From Lactobacillus bombicola (GTDB taxonomy: Bacteria > Bacillota > Bacilli > Lactobacillales > Lactobacillaceae): DNA of 64,000 nt. The DNA lies in the NCBI RefSeq assembly GCF_900112665.1, contig NZ_FOMN01000003.1:124001-188000 (forward strand), written 5' to 3'. Below the pieces are notes generated by a model. That model was given only the letters and a program-made list of their open reading frames with translations. It was not told the DNA's origin and searched no databases. Shown piece after piece: positions 1 through 8,731 of this stretch; within the stretch, counting starts at the first letter, position 1; every line of letters starts with the position of its first letter. Both the position numbers and the translations under genes were made by a program.

Positions 1-222
1 AAAGCTTCGCCCCAAAAAGGGACGAAGCTTCGCGGTACCACCCTAGTTTAAGCCCAAATAAGAACTTACACTTAAGTTTTCGATAACGGTGAATACCGGA
101 ATTGATTAGATTCTACTAGTAAGATGAAATTCACAGAATCATTTAAACTTTTCTCCCAGCTTAATAAAAAGTCTCTCTAAATAAATAATTTCTGTTACTA
201 GTCTTACATTGCGTAATTACAT
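1..222 (-). promoter_or_regulatory. T-box leader (Phe specifier) of a gene beyond the left edge
   Basis: On the minus strand a T-box core (GGGTGGTACCGCG, complement of about 31-44) is followed by a GC-rich hairpin with arms AAGCTTCG...CGAAGCTT at 1-30, the regulatory terminator. Upstream, the Stem I specifier loop reads GTGAATTTCATC (about 125-136), giving UUC, a phenylalanine codon. The regulated gene lies left of the window and is expected to be pheS, since pheST often sits next to a SpoU methylase gene in lactobacilli (recalled, not checked). In this class uncharged tRNA stabilises the antiterminator and allows read-through. Confidence 0.85.
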
Positions 223-225
223 AAT

Positions 226-254
226 AGAATAATGCTTTTTGAAATAACTTTCAA
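226..254 (-). promoter_or_regulatory. Promoter of the Phe T-box transcript
   Basis: Minus-strand -35 TTGAAA (complement of 249-254) and -10 TATTCT (complement of 226-231) are separated by 17 bp. They lie just upstream of the T-box leader and directly after the HxlR gene. Confidence 0.55.
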
Positions 255-268
255 GTAGTTAGATTATT

Positions 269-619
269 TTACTCCCATTTATCGGCCCAACCATGAATTT
301 GATCGAAAACAGGTCTGAGTTCTTCACCCTTTTTGGTTAAACTATAAGAAATTATTTTTGTTTTTTCATCAACCAATCTTTTGATTATGTTTTCTCTTTC
401 TAATTCTTTAAGACGTTCAACTAATACACGATCAGAACATGCTTCTACACAGCTAGCTAAATCTTTAAAACGCATATACTCGCCATCACATAAAGAACTA
501 ATAATTAGGCCATTCCATTTTTTACCAATGATATTAAATGCATTAATAAAATGTTGACACTGTTCATAATCAATAGCTTTACAACCCACTTTAATTTTAT
601 TTTTAACACTCTGAGCCAT
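269..619 (-). CDS. HxlR-family transcriptional regulator
   Basis: A winged-helix DNA-binding protein of about 116 residues. The HxlR signature is visible: an N-terminal Cys (Cys13) and CQHF segment, then the helix GKKWNGLIISSL, the recognition region around SDRVLVERLKELE, and the wing ending YSLTKKGEEL. Family members are small dimeric regulators, some of which sense redox or electrophile stress through the N-terminal Cys; here that is inference. I chose the ATG at 619 because AGAGGAAG sits just upstream. A GTG 15 bp earlier overlaps that ribosome binding site. It stands alone between the pheS leader and the rRNA methylase, so its target is unknown. Confidence 0.8.
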   Translation of the reverse strand: MAQSVKNKIKVGCKAIDYEQCQHFINAFNIIGKKWNGLIISSLCDGEYMRFKDLASCVEACSDRVLVERLKELERENIIKRLVDEKTKIISYSLTKKGEELRPVFDQIHGWADKWE

Positions 620-660
620 GGTACTTCCTCTCACATCAAAGTAATATCTGACTTATTATA

Positions 661-689
661 AAAAAACCACTTACTAAAAACAAGTGAAT
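661..689 (-). terminator. Terminator of the SpoU methylase gene
   Basis: On the minus strand a short hairpin (CACTT...AAGTG, loop TGTTTTTAGT region) is followed by GTTTTTTTA directly after the methylase stop codon. Confidence 0.6.
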
Positions 690-691
690 TA

Positions 692-1459
692 CTAAGCAAA
701 ATAATAAATCATAATACCAGCAGCAACTGCTGCATTTAATGACTCTGCCTTTCCTTTAATTGGAATATATAATTTTTGGTCACTAATTTGCGCAACGGCA
801 GAACTAACACCATGCGCCTCATTACCAATTACCAACCCTAATTGCAAGACGGAATTAAACTCTTGTAACTGCTTAGCTGAAGAATCTAATACACTGGAAT
901 ATATTGGGATTGAATTATTTTTAAATATTTCAATTGCCGTTAACAAATCTTGGACAATTAGTTTAATATGAAATTGGCTACCTTGCATTGCTCGTTGCGT
1001 TTTGGGATTATAAAGATCTACACTTTCTGGTGACAAAATAACACCATCAAAGCCAGCAGCATCAGCTGTTCTGATGATAGTGCCCACATTCCCTGGATCA
1101 GACAAATGATCTAATAAAATCCACTTTCCATAATTAAATGAATAAACTTTGGGTTGAGAAATTTTTAATACCATAAAAATTTCTTGCGAATTTTTTGTAC
1201 TTGATAAGTGACGAGCAATTGCTGAATTAATAATAATATGTTTAGAAGATGTATAATCAAGTTGGTATTTTTGCTCTACTTGAACTATAGTCTCTTCTGT
1301 ACCTAATAAATAAATATATCCTTTACAAGCTTTGAAAGCTTCTTCAACTAAATGAAATCCTTCAACTATATATAGACCAGTTTCTTCACGATATTTTTTT
1401 TGCTTTAATTTTACTAAATCTTTAATTAGCTTATTGTTTACTGAACTTATTTGTTGCAT
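692..1459 (-). CDS. TrmH/SpoU-family rRNA 2'-O-methyltransferase
   Basis: A 255-residue RNA methyltransferase of the SPOUT class, which transfers a methyl group from S-adenosylmethionine to a ribose 2'-OH. The N-terminal substrate-binding domain (about 1-95) is followed by the knotted catalytic domain. The three SpoU motifs are present: GNVGTIIRTADAAGFDG with its Asn/Arg pair, LVIGNEAHGVS, and the C-terminal LYIPIKGKAESLNAAVA. The exact rRNA or tRNA target cannot be read from the sequence. It is transcribed away from the divergent acylphosphatase gene and towards the pheS leader, an arrangement I recall from other lactobacilli. Confidence 0.9.
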   Translation of the reverse strand: MQQISSVNNKLIKDLVKLKQKKYREETGLYIVEGFHLVEEAFKACKGYIYLLGTEETIVQVEQKYQLDYTSSKHIIINSAIARHLSSTKNSQEIFMVLKISQPKVYSFNYGKWILLDHLSDPGNVGTIIRTADAAGFDGVILSPESVDLYNPKTQRAMQGSQFHIKLIVQDLLTAIEIFKNNSIPIYSSVLDSSAKQLQEFNSVLQLGLVIGNEAHGVSSAVAQISDQKLYIPIKGKAESLNAAVAAGIMIYYFA

Positions 1460-1551
1460 TGGTTAAACATCTTCTTTCAAATTTTATTATAACCCAGGAT
1501 TTAATGGATTAAATGTTAAAATCAAAATAGTAGCTACAGAAAGGAAAAATC

Positions 1552-1875
1552 ATGCGATTATTTAAAAAACAGCAACCAGCTAAATCAAGTAGTTCGCCAA
1601 CTGAAACTTGGTGCCTAACAGTCTCAGGTATCGTTCAAGGCGTAGGCTTTCGTTGGAGCGTTTTAAATTTAGCCCAAAAAATGAAAATTAATGGTACAGT
1701 ATGTAATAATAGTGATCAAACTGTAACCATCATTTTGCAAACAACTCTTGACGAAGTCAATCAATTTTGTTTTGCACTTCCGCAAAATATTTCCCAATTT
1801 GCACATATTACAAAAATTAAAAAAGAAAAAATGATAAATATAGCCAAAATGAATGATTTTCATGTATTATATTAG
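1552..1875 (+). CDS. acyP: Acylphosphatase
   Basis: A small enzyme that hydrolyses acyl phosphates such as acetyl phosphate and 1,3-bisphosphoglycerate. The signature GIVQGVGFRW carries the phosphate-binding Arg34, and the catalytic Asn is Asn52 in GTVCNN. At 107 residues it is longer than the usual ~90, because a Ser-rich stretch of about 18 residues precedes the domain. The start is supported by AAAGGAAA upstream. The stop lies only 3 bases before the longest yidC frame and 33 bases before the preferred yidC start, so the two genes are probably cotranscribed. Confidence 0.9.
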   Translation: MRLFKKQQPAKSSSSPTETWCLTVSGIVQGVGFRWSVLNLAQKMKINGTVCNNSDQTVTIILQTTLDEVNQFCFALPQNISQFAHITKIKKEKMINIAKMNDFHVLY

Positions 1876-1908
1876 ATATTGACTAAAAAAAATACTATGG
1901 TGAATTTA

Positions 1909-2883
1909 ATGAAAAAATATCGTAAATATATCAGTTTGATTGTCCTTTGCTTGGCAGTCATGTTAATTGTCACTGCATGTTCGCAGACTACAAAATCATC
2001 TACTCTACCACCTCAAGGTGGATTCTATGGCTGGATTTTCAACTTAATTGGTCAGCCTTTGCAAAATATTATGCTACGTTGTTCTACGCTGATTGGTGGT
2101 GCTAATGGAGCTGGTTGGGCTATTATTTTAATGACTTTTATAGTCAGAATGGTGTTATTGCCATTAATGCTTAACCAACAAAAGAAAGCTACTACGCAAC
2201 AAGAAAAAATGACTCGGGTCCAACCACAAATGAAATTAATTCAAGAAGCGATGAAACGCAAGGATTTGACCCAAGAACAACAGATGACTCTAGCAGGCTG
2301 GCAAAGAGAATTGTATTCGAAAAACAATCTCTCCTTAACTGGCGGAATGGGTTGTCTACCGCTGCTTATTCAGTTTCCAATTATGATTGGAATTTATCAA
2401 GCAGTTATGTATTCTAGCACATTAGCTCATTCAACTTTCTTTGGTATTTCCTTAAGTGAGCGCTCACTATTAGTAACAATTATGGCTACTATTTTTGCAT
2501 TCCTACAAGGATACCTCTCATTAATCGGTATTACGCCAGAGCAAAAAAAGCAAATGCAATATATGATTCTAATGAACCCATTGATGACTTTGTTTATTTC
2601 ACTTTCTGTATCTGGTTCTGTTGCTTTATATTGGGCTGCCGGCAACTTTTTCTCAGTTATTCAACAAATAATTGTAACTTTTATTATTATGCCAAAAGTT
2701 AAACAAGAAGTTGATACTGAATTACAAAACGAACCACTAAAAGAGATTGTTACTAAGGATAAAATTGCTAAGTTGCTAAGTTCTCCAACCACTAGTTCAC
2801 AGACAAATGAGCAAACGAATCAGTTACATCAAAATTTACGTAACCGCAATAAAGGTAAGCAGCAAAAGCATTATAAAGACTAA
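1909..2883 (+). CDS. yidC: YidC/OxaA membrane protein insertase (lipoprotein form)
   Basis: Inserts proteins into the cytoplasmic membrane with or without SecYEG. The N-terminus is a lipoprotein signal: MKKYRK, a hydrophobic stretch and the lipobox IVTAC, typical of Gram-positive YidC. About five membrane segments follow. The first carries the conserved Arg in TFIVRMVLLP that faces the hydrophilic groove, and a basic cytoplasmic hairpin follows. The C-terminal tail is charged (NRNKGKQQKH). The frame is open from a TTG at 1879, but the ATG at 1909 begins the canonical signal peptide and has GGTGA upstream. The gene ends in a strong hairpin terminator. Confidence 0.93.
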   Translation: MKKYRKYISLIVLCLAVMLIVTACSQTTKSSTLPPQGGFYGWIFNLIGQPLQNIMLRCSTLIGGANGAGWAIILMTFIVRMVLLPLMLNQQKKATTQQEKMTRVQPQMKLIQEAMKRKDLTQEQQMTLAGWQRELYSKNNLSLTGGMGCLPLLIQFPIMIGIYQAVMYSSTLAHSTFFGISLSERSLLVTIMATIFAFLQGYLSLIGITPEQKKQMQYMILMNPLMTLFISLSVSGSVALYWAAGNFFSVIQQIIVTFIIMPKVKQEVDTELQNEPLKEIVTKDKIAKLLSSPTTSSQTNEQTNQLHQNLRNRNKGKQQKHYKD

Positions 2884-2926
2884 AAAAATGCATGATTTTA
2901 TTTAATAATGAAATCATGCATTTTTT
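2883..2926. terminator. Strong hairpin terminator after yidC
   Basis: Perfect 16-bp arms (2883-2898 and 2911-2926) containing TGCATGATTT and AAATCATGCA, flanked by A and T runs, so it could stop transcription in both directions. Confidence 0.85.
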
Positions 2927-3012
2927 ATAATATAAATTTTAACAGTAAGTAATCATAAGCATGGAAATTTCGCTTTATCTAATAATCGAAAACTGCTACC
3001 AAAGTTTTTAAT

Positions 3013-4578
3013 TTACTTATTTTTTTGCTTACTTTGTTCACGTTGCCGTAATTTTTGAGCTTGGGCCTTACTCAATACAGGAAAAATCATAATAAATTGA
3101 CTTCCCTGTCCTTCAACAGATTCAACGCTAATCGTACCATGATAGCTAGTTACCAGTTTTTGAGCAATTGAAAGCCCTAGACCATTGCCACCTTTTTCTC
3201 TTGTTCTAGCCTTATCTACGCGATAAAAGCGATTAAAGATTTTACTTTGCTCAGACTTTGAAATTCCTTCCCCATAATCTTGAACAATAATATGGACTTC
3301 ATTTTGATCTAGCCCAGCTGAAATATTTAATTCCTTACGGTCAGTAGAATATTTAATGCCATTATCAATCAGCACAACAAGCAATTGTTCTAAGTGACCC
3401 TGATATATTTGAATTTCCGTCTCGAGCGGTAAATCGTCCATATCAAGGCTAATTGTAAAGTCAGTATGAACCATTGCCATATTTCCGGTCACACGACGCA
3501 AAACATCTGCTACACGAGAAACTGCATTAGGATATTGCACATTAATTTGTTCAGCTCGTGTTAAATCAAGCATTTCTTGAATCAAGTGTTGCATTCTTTT
3601 CGCTTCTTGCAAGGAAGCATTAATTGATTCAGCTAAGATTTCAGGATCATCTTTACCCCAGCGCTCTAGCATATTTAAATGTCCTTCGATAACTGCAACT
3701 GGTGTACGCAATTCATGTGAAACATCACCAACAAATTCTTTTTGTTGGTCAATATATCTTTGCATGCGATCTAACATTTGATTAAAGGAGACGGCTAATT
3801 CTTGTAATTCATCGTGACGATGAAAATCTTTGATTCTAACAGTACTATTAGGATCATCATTAACTTCTCTAGCAACTTTAGACATCTCTTTAACGGGCTT
3901 AACAATGCCTAACACAATTATCAGAGAAATAATTATAAATAAAATAATTGCTATAACCGAAATACGTACCATCCATTTAAGAAGTTTCTGCATTAATCCG
4001 TTATAATACGTCATTTTGTTTGCTACAACAATATAGCCCGTAATTTTACCTGTTTGAATCGATCTAACTTTTTGATAGGTTACTAACTGTCGATGGTGAT
4101 TTTGATAGACTTTTTCCATTAGGTAGTCACCTTGGAAATTTTTAAATTTAGGAATATTGCTACCATTATCAAAAACGTCTTCTTTTTCCAAATTATAGAC
4201 CACTACATTTAAATCTGGATTAGTTAAAGATGACAAAAGGTCATCATTAAATGCATTTGTACTATGATCATTATCACTAATTGCAGGATTTCCTTGTAAA
4301 ATATTACGGATAGATGGGGTTAATGATGGTACAACATTAGCAATCTGCAATTCATGTGGGATACGTGCAAGATTTTCATTTAGCTTGATCATCATTTCTT
4401 CAGACGTTTCTCTTTGTTGCGTCATTGATTGCTGGTCAACGATAGAATAAATAATTACTGAAAATACAATAAAAGAGACCATAATCGTTAATGCAACGAC
4501 ACTTACCCAATGGACGATTAAGGACGAGTGTTTGGCCTCTTTTATATTTTTTTGATTATTTTTTTTCATCGTCCTCAT
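3013..4578 (-). CDS. Two-component sensor histidine kinase
   Basis: A 521-residue membrane kinase. Layout: cytoplasmic N-terminus, membrane segment about 24-46, an extracellular sensor region of about 150 residues with no recognised fold, membrane segment about 203-228, HAMP linker, HisKA domain with the phospho-accepting His in SHELRTPV, and an ATPase domain with N box (IDNGIKYS), G1 (DYGEGIS) and G2 (GGNGLGLSI). It overlaps the end of the response regulator gene by 23 bp, so the two are translated together. From memory, the position beside yidC matches the acid-stress kinase locus LBA1524/1525 of L. acidophilus; its signal here is not known. Confidence 0.92.
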   Translation of the reverse strand: MRTMKKNNQKNIKEAKHSSLIVHWVSVVALTIMVSFIVFSVIIYSIVDQQSMTQQRETSEEMMIKLNENLARIPHELQIANVVPSLTPSIRNILQGNPAISDNDHSTNAFNDDLLSSLTNPDLNVVVYNLEKEDVFDNGSNIPKFKNFQGDYLMEKVYQNHHRQLVTYQKVRSIQTGKITGYIVVANKMTYYNGLMQKLLKWMVRISVIAIILFIIISLIIVLGIVKPVKEMSKVAREVNDDPNSTVRIKDFHRHDELQELAVSFNQMLDRMQRYIDQQKEFVGDVSHELRTPVAVIEGHLNMLERWGKDDPEILAESINASLQEAKRMQHLIQEMLDLTRAEQINVQYPNAVSRVADVLRRVTGNMAMVHTDFTISLDMDDLPLETEIQIYQGHLEQLLVVLIDNGIKYSTDRKELNISAGLDQNEVHIIVQDYGEGISKSEQSKIFNRFYRVDKARTREKGGNGLGLSIAQKLVTSYHGTISVESVEGQGSQFIMIFPVLSKAQAQKLRQREQSKQKNK

Positions 4579-5269
4579 CTCTTACCATATATCCGGTACC
4601 GCGAACGGTCTTAATATATGATTGTTGTCCAGGAACATCAATCTTATTACGTAAATAGCGCACATAGACTTCAACAACATTGGTTTCAATATTTGAACCG
4701 GGTCCCCAAATTTTTGATAGCAATTGATCACGACTAACTACGTTATTCTTATTTTTGATTAAGGTCATCAAAAGATTGTATTCACGCTTAGTCAAATCAA
4801 CAGCTTTACCATCACCACGACGAACGATTCGATTTGCAGTTTCAATAGTCATATCCTTAAACTTAATGACTTTCTTTTCAATTGTACCATCCGATGCTTC
4901 TTTTTCGATTTTAACCCGACGCAAAACTGCGCGCAAACGAGCCAAAAGTTCTTCAATTGCAAAGGGCTTAACAATATAGTCATCCGCGCCATGATCTAGA
5001 CCTGATACGCGATCAATCACTGAATCTCTAGCAGTCATCATAATAATAGGTGTGCTCTTAGCTTGACGAACGCGACGCGCAATTTCCAAACCATTTAAAT
5101 CAGGCAACATTAAGTCTAACAAAATTGCATCAAAATCTTCTTTTAATGCAAGCTCTAAGCTTTTACGACCATTACTTTCAACCACTGTATCGTAATTTTC
5201 ATGTTTAAGTTCTAACTCAACAAAACGTGCTAAGTTCTTTTCATCTTCAACAATTAAAATTCTTGCCAT
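4556..5269 (-). CDS. OmpR/PhoB-family response regulator
   Basis: A 237-residue transcription factor. The receiver domain has the acidic pair Asp9-Glu10, phospho-acceptor Asp52 in LLDLMLPD, the Thr switch in MMTARD and the Lys in VKPFAIEE. The C-terminal winged helix starts near residue 140 and ends with VYVRYLRNKID and KTVRGTGYMV. It is the first gene of the pair, with GGAAG upstream of the ATG, and the kinase gene begins inside its 3' end. It is presumably phosphorylated by that kinase. Targets cannot be deduced from this window. Confidence 0.93.
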   Translation of the reverse strand: MARILIVEDEKNLARFVELELKHENYDTVVESNGRKSLELALKEDFDAILLDLMLPDLNGLEIARRVRQAKSTPIIMMTARDSVIDRVSGLDHGADDYIVKPFAIEELLARLRAVLRRVKIEKEASDGTIEKKVIKFKDMTIETANRIVRRGDGKAVDLTKREYNLLMTLIKNKNNVVSRDQLLSKIWGPGSNIETNVVEVYVRYLRNKIDVPGQQSYIKTVRGTGYMVRDEDDEKK

Positions 5270-5360
5270 TTTTTCTTCCTTTTCATAATTATTAAATACA
5301 AACCAGCATTATAACCTAATTATAAGTTAAGCATACTTTAAAAATGCTTTTAAAACAAGA

Positions 5361-5392
5361 TAAAAAAATCAGGTTAAGACTAACTCTGATTT
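5361..5392 (-). terminator. Terminator of the yqeG-yceD operon
   Basis: A hairpin with arms CTGATTT/AAATCAG, extended by GTTA/TAAC with a one-base bulge, is followed on the minus strand by a T run. It separates the yceD end from the response regulator promoter. Confidence 0.75.
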
Positions 5393-5407
5393 AATCTTTA
5401 TTTTTAA

Positions 5408-5968
5408 TTACTCTGAATCCTGATTATCATTTTCCTGATTAAATAAATTTTTTAGTTTGGCAAAAGCAGGATTTATCTGATTTGATTTACCTTTATTAAA
5501 TTCTGCTTCTGAAATGACTGTCCAGCCATTGCCTTGAGGATAAACGTTATCTTTTTCTTCCTCAGGAGTCAAAATAGTAACGGGTATATGAAGTAAAATA
5601 TTGTCTTCAATTGCAGTTTGTAAATCTATATTGTCATCTTCAATTTTGACAATTGGTATATCACTTTCATCGAGCTCTTCTTTAGATATATCAGTAGTAG
5701 TGTAACTTTCACTATACCTAAAATTCTCATAATATTCTACTGGCTCTAGACTCCGACTGGAAGGAACAACCAAATTAGCTGTAACTTGAAAATTGCCTGT
5801 TACATAGGGTTCGCTATAAAAAACATCACCAACAAACTGAACATTTTCAACTTTATAAAGTAACTTTTGACTACGCTGTAAAAATTCTGGTCTTACATTT
5901 ACAGCACATTCAATATGGGTCAAAGGGGCAGAACTCTTTACTATTTGTGAAAAACTAAGTGATAACAT
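5408..5968 (-). CDS. yceD: YceD family (DUF177) protein
   Basis: A 186-residue member of the DUF177 family, linked in many bacteria to 23S rRNA accumulation and often next to rpmF, which is not adjacent here. The middle part FQVTANLVVPSSRSLEPV is the family core, but the Cys pair seen in many homologues is replaced by Ser/Ser. The C-terminus is acidic (NQENDNQDSE). The frame is open for another 43 codons upstream, inside tmcAL, but the ATG at 5968 has a perfect GGAGG and starts one base after the tmcAL stop, so I place the start there. Last gene of the yqe operon. Confidence 0.85.
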   Translation of the reverse strand: MLSLSFSQIVKSSAPLTHIECAVNVRPEFLQRSQKLLYKVENVQFVGDVFYSEPYVTGNFQVTANLVVPSSRSLEPVEYYENFRYSESYTTTDISKEELDESDIPIVKIEDDNIDLQTAIEDNILLHIPVTILTPEEEKDNVYPQGNGWTVISEAEFNKGKSNQINPAFAKLKNLFNQENDNQDSE

Positions 5969-5969
5969 T

Positions 5970-7124
5970 TTATACCTCCAAAGGACGACGACCAAAGTTT
6001 TGATCAGTCTGCATAACCTGCTCGAATAGCCGATCAACTCGCTTTTGTAAATGCAACGAACCAGTCTTAGTATTTTTTTGGTCGACCTTAGATACAATAT
6101 TAGCCGATGTTTCTTTTCTAATCTGTTTCAAATATTTTTGACCTATCTTACTATAACCAAGTAACAGAATCGCCTCATTATTGAAACTAGCAATCATATC
6201 ATCTTGTGTAACATTTAGCAAAGTATATAAACTCAATCGTCGTAGCCGTGAATATGTATATCTTTTAGATTTGATTCGCCGCAAAAATTCTGTAAAAGTT
6301 TGAGCTAAATGAATTTCATGTTTCATCTTATATTCAAGCCCTTCACTCATTTGATAAATTTGTCGCAATTCTGTGTATGTCGCTGATTCAAGCCGATACT
6401 TTAAAAATGGAAATAAAATATTCCAATTTGGATACACTTTTTGTTGCTGTAAATTTTCAACTTCTTTTTCAGGTAACCATTGATTAAGGTCACCATTTGC
6501 TCCATTATGCAAAATAATATTCCTAATAGCACTGCCACTTTGGACTACTCCACTGTCATGCAATAAATCATCATGCCCTGCACCAATACGACTAATTGGA
6601 TGCAAACTTAATGGTTCACCAAGATTGTGATTAGCAACTGCATATGCTAGAGCTAAAATAGCGTTTGGTTCATTGACCTCATGGCCAACCTCACGGGCAA
6701 CCATTTGATTATACTGCGTTGAATATGTTTGACTATAATCACTAAAATCCATATGACTCTGAGGAATCTCAGCAATTCTACTACCCAAATAAGCGAAATT
6801 TTGGCTAGCATCTTCAACCCCAAAAACTAAGTCGCTAACCCCTAGTTTAACTAACTGATCAATACTACCTAACGAAAAAAGATCCGCTGGTTGGACTGAC
6901 GTAGAAAATGGCAATTCAAAAACTAAATCAGCACCACTTTCTAATGCAGCCTGTGCTCTTGCCCATTTATCAATAATCGCCATCTCGCCTCTTTGAACAT
7001 AGTTACCCGACATAATGACGACAATTGGATCTCTACTACCAGCAAGATAACGTGCTTGATTCATTAAGAACTCATGTCCACTATGGAAGGGATTATATTC
7101 TGCAATGATCCCAACAACACTCAT
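5970..7124 (-). CDS. tmcAL: tRNA(Met) cytidine acetate ligase
   Basis: Formerly YlbM. It uses ATP and acetate to make N4-acetylcytidine at position 34 of elongator tRNA-Met. The nucleotidyltransferase-like N-terminus [15 protein letters not shown] carries the HxGH motif, and [16 protein letters not shown] follows, both characteristic of the family. Length (384 residues) is normal. The gene lies 6 bases after rsfS and one base before yceD, so it is inside the operon. The SGSAIRN segment, a late nucleotide-binding element, is intact. Confidence 0.92.
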   Translation of the reverse strand: MSVVGIIAEYNPFHSGHEFLMNQARYLAGSRDPIVVIMSGNYVQRGEMAIIDKWARAQAALESGADLVFELPFSTSVQPADLFSLGSIDQLVKLGVSDLVFGVEDASQNFAYLGSRIAEIPQSHMDFSDYSQTYSTQYNQMVAREVGHEVNEPNAILALAYAVANHNLGEPLSLHPISRIGAGHDDLLHDSGVVQSGSAIRNIILHNGANGDLNQWLPEKEVENLQQQKVYPNWNILFPFLKYRLESATYTELRQIYQMSEGLEYKMKHEIHLAQTFTEFLRRIKSKRYTYSRLRRLSLYTLLNVTQDDMIASFNNEAILLLGYSKIGQKYLKQIRKETSANIVSKVDQKNTKTGSLHLQKRVDRLFEQVMQTDQNFGRRPLEV

Positions 7125-7130
7125 ATTCAG

Positions 7131-7478
7131 CTAGTCTTCCTTTATTTCTATTTTTTTACCATCAGTCCATAATTTTTCAACGTTGTAAAAATCACGAGCT
7201 TCTTCTGTAAATACATTAACCACAACATCACCTAAGTCAAGTAATAACCAATTTGACTCGCTAGATCCTTCAACGCGATAATCGTTAAAGTTAGCCAGAT
7301 GTGCTGCATCAATAATTGCATTGGCAATTGCATGTAGTTGACGATTAGAACCTGCACTTGTTGCAACATAGTAATCAGCCAGAATACTATAGCCTTGCAT
7401 ATCATAGGCAACAGTATTTTCACCATGGCGATCACTAATTGCCTTTAATGTAAATGTTAAAATATCTTTACTAGTCAA
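7131..7478 (-). CDS. rsfS: Ribosome silencing factor RsfS
   Basis: A 115-residue protein of the Iojap/YbeB/YqeL family. It binds ribosomal protein L14 on the 50S subunit and blocks subunit joining under poor nutrition. Family segments are seen at YYVATSAGSNRQLHAIANAI and at SNWLLLDLGDVVVNVF. The start codon is TTG, with GAGGAG five bases upstream, and it overlaps the yqeK stop in the four-base string TTGA, indicating translational coupling. Confidence 0.93.
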   Translation of the reverse strand: MTSKDILTFTLKAISDRHGENTVAYDMQGYSILADYYVATSAGSNRQLHAIANAIIDAAHLANFNDYRVEGSSESNWLLLDLGDVVVNVFTEEARDFYNVEKLWTDGKKIEIKED

Positions 7479-8089
7479 TTTTTCTCCTCATTATTTTCCT
7501 TAGTACTCCACACATTATACGCATCTAGAGTACGGGGGTAAATCTTATCTCTCTTTTTTATCAAAAATTCAAGAGTATGTGCTAGTTGGTAAGCCACACC
7601 CGAATCTAAGTTATTACAAGTAACCTCTTGTGCTTCCTCAACTCCAGCAAAAGTCCTTCCAGGCTCAATATAATCAGCCATAAAAACAATTTTATCTAAC
7701 AGGGTCATTTCGACGTCAGCTGTTGTATGACGCTTTATAGCATTGAGAATTTCCATATCTATTATTTTTAAGTCGCGTTGCACAAAATATGCTCCTACCA
7801 TACCATGCCAAATAGCTGGACCCCAATTTAAAAGGTCATGGTCCATCTGTTGTTCCTTAATTACTTTGCGAAATTCATCAGCTGGAACTTGTTTAGCATA
7901 ATCATGAATAAAACCGGTTAAAGCTGCTTTATTTTCATCATAGTGATTCAATTTAGCTAATTTTCTTGCTGTTTCACTGACTCTAACACAGTGATTAAAC
8001 CGACTTTGATCCATATTATTTTTTTCTTTAGTTATTATTTCATTGCTAGATAATGGTGAATAAGTATTTTCAAAAAACAAATCACTCAT
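7475..8089 (-). CDS. yqeK: YqeK-type HD-domain Ap4A hydrolase
   Basis: A 204-residue HD-domain phosphohydrolase. YqeK proteins cleave diadenosine tetraphosphate symmetrically to two ADP. Metal ligands are the His in FNHCVRV, the HD pair in TGFIHDYAKQ, the His residues in IWHGMVGAYF and KRHTTAD, and the Asp in FMADYIEPGR. Its start overlaps the nadD stop by 8 bp. An internal Met at residue 26 aligns with shorter homologues and is an alternative start. Confidence 0.9.
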   Translation of the reverse strand: MSDLFFENTYSPLSSNEIITKEKNNMDQSRFNHCVRVSETARKLAKLNHYDENKAALTGFIHDYAKQVPADEFRKVIKEQQMDHDLLNWGPAIWHGMVGAYFVQRDLKIIDMEILNAIKRHTTADVEMTLLDKIVFMADYIEPGRTFAGVEEAQEVTCNNLDSGVAYQLAHTLEFLIKKRDKIYPRTLDAYNVWSTKENNEEKN

Positions 8090-8723
8090 AATATAATCCC
8101 TTTTTTTGAATATAATTTAAAACTGTTTCTGGTACTAAGTATCTAATTGAACCACCCACTGCAATAGTTTGCCGAACTAAGGTTGAGCTTACATCAATGC
8201 CTGGTACATCTACCCAAATCATTGGTAACCTTGCCTTTTGGGGATAACCAGCACGCTGTATCCCAACCAAAGTGGCCAATTGGGCTAATTTAGTTGGCTC
8301 TTTCCATTCAAATAATTGATTAACTTGATCACTACCCATAATTAAATAATAACGATTCTCGGGGTAGATTTCATGTAAATAACGTAAGGTATCTACAGTG
8401 TATGATACGCCACCACGAAATAATTCAAACAACTTAACCTGAAACCGCGCATTATCTTGCGTAGCCAATTCTAGCATATTTGCTCGATCTTGAGCGGAAA
8501 CAATTGGCGCATTTTTTAACGGAGGTATATTGGTCGGAATAAACCAAATTTCATCTAAATGCAACTTACTTAATACTTGTTCTGCTACAAGTAAGTGTCC
8601 AATATGGACTGGATTAAATGTGCCACCAAAAATACCAATTTGCTTACCATCATGTACCTTTAATTTTTCTGCTTGAACCTCTACTACAGAGTTATTTTTT
8701 AAATCTTTTGCAATCGCAACCAT
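8082..8723 (-). CDS. nadD: Nicotinate-nucleotide adenylyltransferase
   Basis: Converts nicotinic acid mononucleotide and ATP to deamido-NAD in NAD biosynthesis. The catalytic signature GIFGGTFNPVHIGHLL with HxGH begins near residue 30, and the second signature SSTLVRQ lies near the C-terminus, followed by the usual VLNYIQKKGLYYE ending. An extra ~27 residues precede the domain compared with Bacillus NadD. The start has AGAGGG upstream. It is directly downstream of yqeH; the small RNA-binding gene yhbY, usual at this point in many Bacilli, is missing. Confidence 0.93.
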   Translation of the reverse strand: MVAIAKDLKNNSVVEVQAEKLKVHDGKQIGIFGGTFNPVHIGHLLVAEQVLSKLHLDEIWFIPTNIPPLKNAPIVSAQDRANMLELATQDNARFQVKLFELFRGGVSYTVDTLRYLHEIYPENRYYLIMGSDQVNQLFEWKEPTKLAQLATLVGIQRAGYPQKARLPMIWVDVPGIDVSSTLVRQTIAVGGSIRYLVPETVLNYIQKKGLYYE

Positions 8724-8731
8724 TTTTCCCT

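Noticed and set aside
5969-6097. 43-codon N-terminal extension of yceD
   Set aside because: It lies entirely inside tmcAL, and a perfect GGAGG precedes the internal ATG at 5968.
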